DNA of 35,427 nucleotides from Bordetella parapertussis (GTDB lineage Bacteria > Pseudomonadota > Gammaproteobacteria > Burkholderiales > Burkholderiaceae_E). Below are positions 24,393 to 31,879 of the stretch, one piece after another (the first letter of the stretch is position 1; each line of letters begins with the position of its first letter). Location of the stretch: contig CAMBZS010000010.1 of assembly GCA_945872335.1 (NCBI GenBank), forward strand, positions 1 to 35,427, given 5' to 3'. Below the pieces are notes generated by a model. It ran no database searches. It was given only the letters and a program-made list of their open reading frames with translations, and was not told the origin of the DNA. A program made the position numbers and the translations under genes.

Positions 24393-25454
24393 ATGAGACC
24401 CAATTCAGCATCGCTGAGGTCGTTGGTTGCCGGAGTCGTCTGCGCGGCCGCGCTGGGGAGTGCCCAGGCTCAGGAGGTGATTCGCCTGCAGGTTGCCGCT
24501 GGCCACCCCCCCATCTTTCTCTGGGTGAAGCACATCAAGGAAAGCCTGATGGCCACGGTGGATGCCGAACTCAAAAAGACCGGCAAATACCGTATCGATT
24601 GGAACGAAAGCTACGGCGGCACGCTGGCCAAGATCGGCTCCGAGCTCGAGACCATGCAGCAGGGGCTTTCCGACATGGGCATCGTCGCTACGGTGTTCCA
24701 GTCGGCCAAGCTGCCGCTCAACAATGTCACGTACTTCGTGCCCTACGGCCCCCCCGACGCCAATATCGTTACGCAGGCCATTGACTATATTCAGGGTTTG
24801 CCCGAGCTCACGGCCGAGTGGACCAAGTACAACACGGTGTATCTGGCCGGGTTTGCCATTGACAACTACGGTGTCGCCAGCAACTTCCCGATCAACCGCC
24901 TGGAAGATCTGAAAGGTCGCAAGATCGGTGGAGCAGGTCCGAACCTCGCATGGTTCCGCGGCACCGGCGCGGTCGGGGTTCAGGGAAGCCTCAACACTTT
25001 CTACAACGACATCAAAACTGGCGTGTACGAGGGCGTGGTTGCGTTTGCCACCTCCGCCGTGCCGGCCAAGCTGTTTGAGGTGGCCCCGCATTACACGGTC
25101 ACCAACATGGGGGCCATGTACGCGGGTGCGGTTGCGATCAACAAAAATCGCTGGGACAAGCTGCCGGATGAGGTCAAGGCGGCCTTTCGGCGCGGCGCCA
25201 ATGCTTACAAAGCCAATTACATTCGTGAGCAGACCGAACGCATCGAGGCCTCGTATGCGGCCTGGCAGAAAGGTGGCGGCAAGGTGAGCCAGCTATCGCC
25301 CGAGGAGCAGATCCGGCTGGTCAAGGCCATGCCCAACCCCACCCGTGACTGGATCAAGCAAGCCGGGCCCAACGGGAAGAAAGTTCTGTCAGCCTACATG
25401 GACTCGGTTCGCGCCACGGGTTACAAGTTCACACGCGATTTCGACAAAGAATAG
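24393..25454 (+). CDS. dctP: TRAP transporter substrate-binding protein (DctP type), second system
   Basis: 353-residue periplasmic receptor. ATG at 24393 follows AGGAGA and gives a proper signal peptide ending at AQA before Q27; the longer frame from 24297 would bury it. The mature start VIRLQVAAGHPP and later MGIVATVFQSAKLPL, DYIQGLPELTAEW match C4-dicarboxylate-receptor-like TRAP proteins. At the position of the usual ligand arginine (LKGxKxR), this protein has LKGRKIGG, so glycine replaces it (G179), implying a different ligand contact from the first system. It heads the eight-gene rightward block. Confidence 0.94.
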   Translation: MRPNSASLRSLVAGVVCAAALGSAQAQEVIRLQVAAGHPPIFLWVKHIKESLMATVDAELKKTGKYRIDWNESYGGTLAKIGSELETMQQGLSDMGIVATVFQSAKLPLNNVTYFVPYGPPDANIVTQAIDYIQGLPELTAEWTKYNTVYLAGFAIDNYGVASNFPINRLEDLKGRKIGGAGPNLAWFRGTGAVGVQGSLNTFYNDIKTGVYEGVVAFATSAVPAKLFEVAPHYTVTNMGAMYAGAVAINKNRWDKLPDEVKAAFRRGANAYKANYIREQTERIEASYAAWQKGGGKVSQLSPEEQIRLVKAMPNPTRDWIKQAGPNGKKVLSAYMDSVRATGYKFTRDFDKE

Positions 25455-25469
25455 CGACCGGGGGGCGTG

Positions 25470-26036
25470 ATGGAATCCGGGCCCAGCCCATCGGCACCGG
25501 CTGAGCCGGCGCCGCTCCATGCAAAGGCGATCGCTTTGCTGTCTGCAATCGGTACCGGATGGATTTTTTTCCTGATGGTGCTGATTCTTATCGATGTGGT
25601 GGGCCGCGGCGCGTTCAATGCGCCGCTGCTCGGTGTGCCGGAAATGGTCCGGTTCTCGATCGTCGGCATCGTGTTCCTGCAACTGCCGCAGACGCTGCGT
25701 ACCGGTGGGCTCACCCGCTCTGACGTGCTGCTTGCGCGCTTGCTCGAGAAGCGGCCGGCGGCAGGCCATCTTCTGCAGGGACTCTTCCATCTGACCGGCA
25801 TGGGTCTGTTTGTGATCCTGTTCGGCACGCTTTGGCCGATCATGATCGAGGCCTTCAAAGCGGGTGATTTCTACGGCTCGGCAGGTCTCATTCAGATTCC
25901 GACCGGACCCCTCTACGTCATCATGCTGATCGGAAGCGGCGCCATGGCGCTTCAGTTTCTGCTCCTTGCCTGGCATGACGCGCAAGTCTCGCTGGGGCGT
26001 GCACAACCCATCACTGCCGGGAGCACCGGAGAATGA
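25470..26036 (+). CDS. dctQ: TRAP transporter small permease subunit (DctQ type), second system
   Basis: 188-residue membrane protein with four helices and a Pro/Ala-rich N-terminus. The first helix ends in ILIDVVGRGAF, then GVPEMVRFSIVGIVFLQ, the conserved DctQ region. It follows dctP by 15 bases. A GTG at 25467 directly before the ATG is an alternative start. The stop overlaps dctM by four bases (ATGA). It pairs with DctM in the inner membrane. Confidence 0.93.
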   Translation: MESGPSPSAPAEPAPLHAKAIALLSAIGTGWIFFLMVLILIDVVGRGAFNAPLLGVPEMVRFSIVGIVFLQLPQTLRTGGLTRSDVLLARLLEKRPAAGHLLQGLFHLTGMGLFVILFGTLWPIMIEAFKAGDFYGSAGLIQIPTGPLYVIMLIGSGAMALQFLLLAWHDAQVSLGRAQPITAGSTGE

Positions 26037-27355
26037 TCGAGCCCACGCTGATCGGACTCGTGTCGGTGGCCATCATGCTGGTGCTGATCTACGCCGGCAT
26101 GCATGTGGGGATCGCGCTGTCGCTCTTGTCATTTGTCGGGGTCTGGATGATTCGCGGTGATGCAACCGTGGCCGCCAACCTCCTTGCGCTTGCCGCATCG
26201 GATGCCATCTCCGACTATGTGTTCGGGGTGGTGCCGCTCTTCGTGCTCATGGGGTTGCTGGTGGCAGTTGCCGACATCGGCAAGGATTCCTTCGAGGTCG
26301 CCAACCAGATCTTCCGCCGGGTGCGGGGCGGCTTGGGCATCGCCACGGTGGCGGCCAATGCAGTGTTCGCAGCCATCACCGGCATCAGCATTGCCTCGGC
26401 AGCGGTCTTCACCAAGGTGGCTGTGCCCGAGATGCTGCGACACGGATACTCTGCCCGATTTGCTGTGGGGGTGGTGGCGGGTTCGTCGGTACTGGGCATG
26501 CTGATACCGCCCAGTCTGCTGCTCATTCTCTACGGCGTGCTCACCGAAAAATCGGTGGGTGACCTGTTCGTGGCCGGCATCATTCCGGGCATTGTGCTCG
26601 CCATCGCTTACTCCATTGGCATTTTGCTCATGGGGCGATTTACCCCGGGCTTTGTGGGCGGACGGATCGTCGCTGGCACCGAGCAGGCCTCGCCACTCAT
26701 GAGCGCGGGCGAGATGGCTGCGCGCATGATGCCGGTCGTCGCCCTGGTGATACTGGTGCTGGGCGGGCTTTACGCCGGGCTGTTCACGCCGACCGAGGCG
26801 GGCGCGGTGGGCGCGGCGGGTGCGCTGGTGCTGGCAATCATCAAGCGCAAGCTGAGCCGGGCGGCGCTCTGGCAGGTGCTGGTTGAAACCGGCCGGATCA
26901 CGGCCTCCATCTGCTTTCTCATCATTGCAGCGCAGCTCTACTCACGCATGCTCGCTGTTTCCGGCGTCACCGAACTGCTTCGCGCGCTCACTGTGAGCAC
27001 CGGGCTGGGCTTTCCGGGTCTGCTCACCATCTTCGTGCTGGTGGTGCTTCTGCTTGGCACGATTCTCGACTCCAGTTCGATCATGCTCATCACCATCCCG
27101 CTGGTGCTGCCCGCGCTGGTGTCATTCAATGTCGACCTCATCTGGTTCGGAATCGTGACGTTGCTGGCGGTTGAAATCGGGCTCCTCACCCCGCCGTTTG
27201 GCATCGCCGTGTTTGTCATCAAGGCAACGCTCGGCAATTCCAGTCCCATCACGCTGAACGACATCTTTGCCGGCGCACTGCCTTTCGCCGCGATCATGCT
27301 GGGGGTGCTGCTGCTGGTGATCGCGTTTCCCTGGCTGGCCACCGCGCTGCTTTGA
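26033..27355 (+). CDS. dctM: TRAP transporter large permease subunit (DctM type), second system
   Basis: 440-residue polytopic membrane protein, same length as the first system's DctM. AAITGISIASAAVFTKV, an IPPSLLLILYGVLTE segment and LTPPFGIAVFVIKA are the family landmarks. It completes a full P-Q-M TRAP system whose genes have 15-base and minus four-base spacing. Downstream, after 37 bases with an AGGAG ribosome site, come cupin and dehydrogenase genes that probably process the imported solute. Confidence 0.95.
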   Translation: MIEPTLIGLVSVAIMLVLIYAGMHVGIALSLLSFVGVWMIRGDATVAANLLALAASDAISDYVFGVVPLFVLMGLLVAVADIGKDSFEVANQIFRRVRGGLGIATVAANAVFAAITGISIASAAVFTKVAVPEMLRHGYSARFAVGVVAGSSVLGMLIPPSLLLILYGVLTEKSVGDLFVAGIIPGIVLAIAYSIGILLMGRFTPGFVGGRIVAGTEQASPLMSAGEMAARMMPVVALVILVLGGLYAGLFTPTEAGAVGAAGALVLAIIKRKLSRAALWQVLVETGRITASICFLIIAAQLYSRMLAVSGVTELLRALTVSTGLGFPGLLTIFVLVVLLLGTILDSSSIMLITIPLVLPALVSFNVDLIWFGIVTLLAVEIGLLTPPFGIAVFVIKATLGNSSPITLNDIFAGALPFAAIMLGVLLLVIAFPWLATALL

Positions 27356-27392
27356 GGGCCACGCTTCCCAACTTCAAATCAGGAGAAAAATC

Positions 27393-28139
27393 ATGGTCTG
27401 GCGAGTTCGCAGGGTTTACACCGGGCACAACAAGCAGGGGCGGGCGGTGATCGTCCAGGACGGTCTGGCGCCCAATGTCAAAGAGATGGCGTCGATGCCA
27501 GGACTCGCGCTGACCGATTTGTGGGAAACCACCGGGCCGCTCGCGAGTAACGAGGGCAATGCCGATGCTGCAGATCGCACCGTCAGGCTCGAACCCCCGC
27601 GAGGCGGCTCCATCCTCCGCATTGTCGAGTTCCCGCCCGACAAGGCCTGGCGTGACAGCGCGGATGCCAAGGCAGCGTTTGAATCGATTGGTGCCGGACA
27701 CGCCAAGGACAAGCAGTCGGCGGACCCGATGATGCACAAGACCAGCACGGTCGACTACATCATTGTGATTTCTGGCGAGATCTACGCGGTGGTGGAAGAG
27801 GGAGAGGTGCTGTTGAAGCCTGGCGATGTTTTCATCCAGCGCGGCACCAACCACTCATGGAGCGTTCGCGGCGATGTGCCCTGTGTGATTGCAGCGGTGC
27901 TGGTGAGTGCGGCGCCGCTCGGCAAACCGGCAGTCAGGAAGAAGCCGGCGGGCAAGCCGGTCGCGACGAAGGCCACGAAGGCGACGAAGGCCGCGAAAGC
28001 GAACAAGGCCACCAAGGTCACCAAGGCGCCGGCGAAACGCGCCACCAAGGCGGCCAAGGCGACCAAGGCGACGAAGGCTACGAAGGCTCCGGTGAAGCGC
28101 GCCGCCAAAGCGGCCAAAAAAGCTGGTCGGGGGCGATGA
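27393..28139 (+). CDS. Cupin protein with C-terminal histone H1-like Lys/Ala-rich tail
   Basis: 248 residues. Residues 1-176 are a complete small cupin: H115 in PMMHKT, D121 in VDYIIV and H154 in GTNHSW are candidate metal ligands, with LLKPGDVFIQRG as the second cupin motif. From residue 177 (base 27921) to the end runs a 72-residue tail of KAT/KAA/KAP repeats. It has 21 lysines, five arginines and no Asp or Glu, like the C-terminal domain of histone H1 and of bacterial H1-like proteins. The cupin domain resembles stand-alone cupins that lack such a tail. The tail might bind nucleic acid, acidic polymer or an acidic partner. AGGAG precedes the ATG. The next gene starts on the base after its stop codon. 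Confidence 0.88.
   Translation: MVWRVRRVYTGHNKQGRAVIVQDGLAPNVKEMASMPGLALTDLWETTGPLASNEGNADAADRTVRLEPPRGGSILRIVEFPPDKAWRDSADAKAAFESIGAGHAKDKQSADPMMHKTSTVDYIIVISGEIYAVVEEGEVLLKPGDVFIQRGTNHSWSVRGDVPCVIAAVLVSAAPLGKPAVRKKPAGKPVATKATKATKAAKANKATKVTKAPAKRATKAAKATKATKATKAPVKRAAKAAKKAGRGR
27966..28127 (+). repeat. Degenerate 9-base tandem repeats coding for Thr-Lys-Ala tail
   Basis: About 18 units of roughly nine bases, of type ACGAAGGCC with ACC/GCG/AAC and AAA variants, encode the basic tail. Codons are mixed, so the peptide pattern is better kept than the DNA pattern. Confidence 0.75.
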
Positions 28140-29030
28140 ATGGCCATGAAGCCGATCGGATTCGTGGGCCTGGGCAACATGGGCGGGCGGATGACGCGCC
28201 GGCTGGTGGCGGGTGGGCTGAGTGTGCTGGGTTTCGACGTGCGCGTCGGGCAGGCTGAGCAGTGCGGCGCGATGCCCGCGTCATCGATCGCGCAGATCGC
28301 AGAGACCTGTGACCTGATCCTGCTGTCGCTGCCTGACAGCCATGCGGTGGAGGCGGTGGTGGAGGGCGATGCCGGTCTGCTTTCGCATTGCCGGCCTGGG
28401 CAGACCATCGTCGATCTGTCCACGGCGGCGCCGCGCTCCACGCGCCGGCTTGCCGCGCTGTTTGCGGACCGCGGCGCAGTACTGGTCGACGCAGGAATTT
28501 CGGGCGGCGCGGCAGCCGCCGACAAGGGCACCCTCACGCTCATGATCGGCGGCCCCGCTGGTGTAGACAGCTTGCTTGATCCAGTATTCCGGCATTTCGC
28601 CGCCAAGGTGGTTCACATGGGCGAAACCGGTAATGGCCATGCCACCAAACTGCTCAATAATTTTCTGAACGCCGTCACGCTTGCAGCGACCGCCGAGGTC
28701 ATGGTCGCCGGCCGCAAGGCGGGGTTGGACCTTCAGCAACTTCTCGATGTGATCAACAGCAGCAGCGGGGTGAACTTTGCAAGTCTCAACCGCTTTCCCC
28801 ATATCATTCGGGGCAACTATCTGGAAGGCGGACTCACCGGCAAGCTTATGACCAAAGATATCGTGCTCTACGCTGAAATGGCGAGCGAGTTGGGCATCGC
28901 CTCGCTCAACGCAGCCGGTCCCCTGGCAAGCTTTGGTCTTGGAACGGCGCTGGGCTATGGGGACCAGATCAGTAATCGGGTGGTCGACGCGATCGGTGAC
29001 GCCAGTGGCGGTGTCCGGGTGAGCCGCTGA
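28140..29030 (+). CDS. NAD(P)-dependent beta-hydroxyacid dehydrogenase (3-hydroxyisobutyrate dehydrogenase family)
   Basis: 296 residues, the usual length. The N-terminal Rossmann motif is GLGNMG (10-15). The substrate-binding motif is DAGISGG (117-123), a variant of DxPVSGG. The catalytic lysine is K170 in GHATKLLNN, and K238 in LMTKDIVL matches the second conserved lysine. It oxidises a beta-hydroxyacid or reduces a semialdehyde such as tartronate semialdehyde. The ATG follows the cupin stop directly; a second in-frame ATG at 28146 is possible. A paralogue is encoded on the opposite strand at 30811-31704. Confidence 0.93.
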   Translation: MAMKPIGFVGLGNMGGRMTRRLVAGGLSVLGFDVRVGQAEQCGAMPASSIAQIAETCDLILLSLPDSHAVEAVVEGDAGLLSHCRPGQTIVDLSTAAPRSTRRLAALFADRGAVLVDAGISGGAAAADKGTLTLMIGGPAGVDSLLDPVFRHFAAKVVHMGETGNGHATKLLNNFLNAVTLAATAEVMVAGRKAGLDLQQLLDVINSSSGVNFASLNRFPHIIRGNYLEGGLTGKLMTKDIVLYAEMASELGIASLNAAGPLASFGLGTALGYGDQISNRVVDAIGDASGGVRVSR

Positions 29031-29061
29031 CCTTCGTTTTGATGTTTTTCAGGAGATCGCA

Positions 29062-29445
29062 ATGAAAGTGATGCATGCGCGCCAGGAAGGCGCCAGTTCG
29101 GAAATGCGGGACGCCACCTTTACGGGCGGCGTGTGGGGCGACCCGGTGATGCCCTTTACCCAGGGTGTCCAGATCAACAACGTGTTTTTCTCGCCAGGCG
29201 CCCGTACGCACTGGCATCAGCATGAAGTGGGACAGGTGCTGCATGTGGTGGGCGGAAGCGGCTGGGTCTGCGAAGACGGCCACGAACCCCAGCGCATCCG
29301 GACCGGCGATGTCGTCTGGATCGGACCGGGCGAGCGCCACTGGCATGGCGCAGATACGAACAGTTTCATGATGCACCTGGCCATTTCCATCGGCAAAACC
29401 GACTGGAAAGAGGCGGTCACCGACGCCCAGTATGTGAAGGGCTGA
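29062..29445 (+). CDS. Small single-domain cupin protein
   Basis: 127-residue cupin with both motifs intact. Motif 1 is ARTHWHQHEVGQVL, with H52, H54 and Q58 as likely metal ligands; motif 2 is PGERHWHGA, with H93. This arrangement (HxH, Gln, HWHGA) is seen in cupins encoded with carboxymuconolactone decarboxylase-like genes. It has no basic tail, unlike the two other cupins in the block. CAGGAGA precedes the ATG. Probable role: metal-dependent isomerase or oxygenase on a small acid; unproven. Confidence 0.9.
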   Translation: MKVMHARQEGASSEMRDATFTGGVWGDPVMPFTQGVQINNVFFSPGARTHWHQHEVGQVLHVVGGSGWVCEDGHEPQRIRTGDVVWIGPGERHWHGADTNSFMMHLAISIGKTDWKEAVTDAQYVKG

Positions 29446-29462
29446 ACCCGAAAGGAATGCCG

Positions 29463-30185
29463 ATGTCTGCCTCATCGCAGAAAAGAACCGTGCTGGTCTC
29501 AGGCGCCTCGGCGGGCATCGGCCGGGCCTGTGCGCTGATGCTCGCCCGTCGCGGCAACACCGTGATTGCGATGGGGCGGCGTCTGGATGCGCTGCAGTCG
29601 CTTGCCAGCGAGGCGCCCGCGGGGTCGATTGAAGTGCTCGCTGGCGATCTCAATGACAAGGCCTATCTCGATCAGGCCGATGGCCACTTTGCCCGCTGCG
29701 ACGTGTTCATCAACAACGCGGGCGTGTTGCGTTACGCGCCGCTCATGGATCTGTCCGACGATGATATTGCCTGGATGTTCCAGACCAACGTCATGGCGGC
29801 GGTGCAACTCACCCGCCGCGTGGCCCGGCATATGGTGGCCAGGCAGTCTGGCCATATTGTGTTCATGACCTCCATCGCTGCGCGCGAGGTGTACCGGCTG
29901 GCCTCGGGTTACTGCGCCACCAAGCACGCGCTCTCTGCATTTGCGCGCTCGTTCCGGCTCGAATTGCAAGGCTTTGGCATCAAGGTCACCGAAGTGGCAC
30001 CCGGTATGGTCGACACCAACATCCGCGAGGGGAGTGACCACCCTGCGGTGGTTGCCGCCATGCAGGCCCGCCGCTTTTCGCCGCTTACCTCGGATGAGGT
30101 GGCGAGCGCGGTGGCCTATGCGCTTGAATCCACGCCCAACCTCTGTCCCGACCTCATCGAACTGAGGCCGCTGGGCTCTGTCTGA
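29463..30185 (+). CDS. SDR family oxidoreductase
   Basis: 240-residue classical SDR. SGASAGIG (13-20), NNAG (84-87), S137, Y150 and K154 (YCATK) are all present, and GRR after beta-2 (38-40) suggests NADP(H). Start at 29463 is chosen over an ATG at 29457 because AAAGGA ends immediately before 29457 but lies seven bases from 29463. It follows the small cupin by 17 bases and precedes the tailed cupin by 21. It probably carries out a redox step on the TRAP-imported compound. Confidence 0.92.
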   Translation: MSASSQKRTVLVSGASAGIGRACALMLARRGNTVIAMGRRLDALQSLASEAPAGSIEVLAGDLNDKAYLDQADGHFARCDVFINNAGVLRYAPLMDLSDDDIAWMFQTNVMAAVQLTRRVARHMVARQSGHIVFMTSIAAREVYRLASGYCATKHALSAFARSFRLELQGFGIKVTEVAPGMVDTNIREGSDHPAVVAAMQARRFSPLTSDEVASAVAYALESTPNLCPDLIELRPLGSV

Positions 30186-30206
30186 CGTTTTCCCGGAGAT
30201 CCTCCC

Positions 30207-30797
30207 ATGGCCACTGCAGCCAAGGCCGCCCGCAAGGCGGCTGCGAAGAAACCCGCGGCGAAGAAAGCCGCTGCAAAAAAACCTGCGGTCACAAGTCGGG
30301 CGGCCAGCAAGCCCGCAGCAAAGCGCGGCGCTGCACCGAAGCCCGCCGCCAAGAAGCCCGCCGCCAAGAAGCCCGCCGCGCTACCCACCCTGAAGGTACC
30401 TGCGGTCACCCGCTGGAAGCCGCAGAAATTCATGGCGGCTCACGCGGGCGACAAAGGTCAGCAGTTCCGTAAAGGCCTTCGTTCCTATGCCTCGTACCGC
30501 GATTTGGGGATCAGCAAGGCAACCGGTGGCGTGGTTCAGGCGCATGTCATTCGACTGCACGGCCCATGCGATCCGGCGTTGGTGTCGATCCGTCATCTTC
30601 ATGGCGTCCAGTTCCAGTTCCTGTATATGCTCAAGGGCTGGATGGAAGGCGAATACAACGGCCGTCGCGAGCGCTTCGAGGCCGGCGCCTGCTGGATCCA
30701 GCCCAATTCGATCCCGCATACGGTGCTCGATTATTCCGACGACTGCGAGATGATCGAACTGATCCTGCCGGGCACCTTCGAGACCCGCGAGCTCTGA
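30207..30797 (+). CDS. Cupin protein with N-terminal histone H1-like Lys/Ala/Pro-rich tail
   Basis: 196 residues. Residues 1-59 form an AAKKPAAKK-type basic region with 15 lysines and three arginines and no acidic residue. From about residue 70 a complete cupin follows: H130 and H132 in IRHLHGVQFQF, H171 in IPHTVLDY. GGAG eight bases before the ATG makes translation of the basic region likely. An internal ATG at 30432 (residue 76), just before the cupin, could give a tail-free form. The cupin is not closely related to the other tailed one, and the tail sits at the opposite end, so the two tails were probably acquired separately. Last gene of the rightward block. Confidence 0.88.
   Translation: MATAAKAARKAAAKKPAAKKAAAKKPAVTSRAASKPAAKRGAAPKPAAKKPAAKKPAALPTLKVPAVTRWKPQKFMAAHAGDKGQQFRKGLRSYASYRDLGISKATGGVVQAHVIRLHGPCDPALVSIRHLHGVQFQFLYMLKGWMEGEYNGRRERFEAGACWIQPNSIPHTVLDYSDDCEMIELILPGTFETREL
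30339..30380 (+). repeat. 15-base tandem repeat in basic tail
   Basis: AAGCCCGCCGCCAAG occurs twice perfectly (30339-30353, 30354-30368) with a partial third copy to 30380. It encodes KPAAK units. Perfect identity suggests recent expansion by slippage. Confidence 0.8.
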
Positions 30798-30810
30798 TCC
30801 GCCCCCTTTA

Positions 30811-31704
30811 TCAATCCTTGGCTGGTTTGATCACCACGCCCATTCTGGCCTCCACAAACTGGGCGATTCGCGTGAAGTCGTGGGGGCCGCCATACACCTC
30901 ATTGGTTTGCCGCCAGATTTCATGCACGGCGTCTGCCACCGGCATGGTGGCGCCCAGACCCGCGGCCTCGCGCATGCACAGATCGACATCCTTGAACATC
31001 AGCGCGGTGGCAAAGCCGAAGTCGAAGGTTCGCGGCAGCACCGCCTTCGGAAATTTGTCGCGGCTCGCGGTATTCATGCCGCTCCCCGCGTTGATCACGT
31101 CGATCATGATTTTGGGGTCCAGCCCGGCTTTGACCCCCATCGCCACGGCCTCCGAGGTGATGGCCATCGACGCTGCCGAGACCAGATTGTTGGCAAGCTT
31201 CATGGTTTGCGCCATGCCTGGCTCGGCGCCAATGTAGAAGAGCTTGCCGATATGCCGCAGCACGTCGGACAGGCGGTCAAAGCTTGCCTGCGGCCCGGAG
31301 ACCATCACCGCGAGCGTGCCCTTGATCGCGCCGTTTCGCCCGCCTGAAACCGGCGAATCAATGAACTCGATCCCCCGAGCAGCGAGCGCAGCCTGAACCG
31401 ACCGCGCCATCGAGGTGCCGGTCGTGGAGAGGTCCACCACGGTTCGCACCGTCTTGCCGTGAATCAATCCCGTGGCCGAGGTGCACACGTCGTTGACGAT
31501 CTGCGGGGTGGGAAGCGAAAGGAGCACTGTGTCCACCTGGTCGCCCACCTCGCGCACGGATGCGGCGAGCTTCACGCCGCGGGCGGCCAAGGCCTGGGCG
31601 GCAGCAGGGTTGACATCAAACACCATCAAGGTGTGCCCGGCATCGAGCAGGCGCTCGGCCATGGGGACACCCATGGCTCCCAATCCGATGAAGCCCAGAT
31701 TCAT
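30811..31704 (-). CDS. NAD(P)-dependent beta-hydroxyacid dehydrogenase (3-hydroxyisobutyrate dehydrogenase family)
   Basis: 297-residue paralogue of the enzyme at 28140-29030. GLGAMG (7-12), DSPVSGG (116-122, the full consensus here), K169 in MKLANNL and a KD motif in LMFKDVDL are present. ATG at 31704 has GGAG upstream; the longer frame to 31767 has no ribosome site. It converges with the tailed cupin across only 13 bases, leaving no room for a separate terminator, and diverges from the CoA ligase gene. It would oxidise a beta-hydroxyacid or reduce a semialdehyde; whether it shares a substrate with the other copy is unknown. Confidence 0.94.
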   Translation of the reverse strand: MNLGFIGLGAMGVPMAERLLDAGHTLMVFDVNPAAAQALAARGVKLAASVREVGDQVDTVLLSLPTPQIVNDVCTSATGLIHGKTVRTVVDLSTTGTSMARSVQAALAARGIEFIDSPVSGGRNGAIKGTLAVMVSGPQASFDRLSDVLRHIGKLFYIGAEPGMAQTMKLANNLVSAASMAITSEAVAMGVKAGLDPKIMIDVINAGSGMNTASRDKFPKAVLPRTFDFGFATALMFKDVDLCMREAAGLGATMPVADAVHEIWRQTNEVYGGPHDFTRIAQFVEARMGVVIKPAKD

Positions 31705-31837
31705 TGCAATCTCCGAGATGTGTGGCTGACCCGGTCGGTCATCGCCGATCAGTCCGAAGGATCGCACCGGATCCGCCCCTTGAGAAGCCAGCGATCCGAA
31801 AGTGATTCCGTTATGGCCGCGCAGCGCCAGGTTTGCC

Positions 31838-31843
31838 TATACT
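31838..31843 (+). promoter_or_regulatory. Candidate -10 element of the CoA ligase block
   Basis: TATACT lies 37 bases before the ligase ATG at 31880. No good -35 is present at normal spacing. Transcription starting near 31850 would exclude the alternative GTG start at 31802. The rest of the 175-base divergent gap shows no other clear element. Confidence 0.3.
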
Positions 31844-31879
31844 TGCCGCGCCCCAGTTGGGGTGTCGCCCGACCCGATC

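Noticed and set aside
27966-28127. CRISPR-like or satellite array
   Set aside because: The repeats are about nine bases, in frame and codon-based with no spacers; they encode a Thr-Lys-Ala tail.
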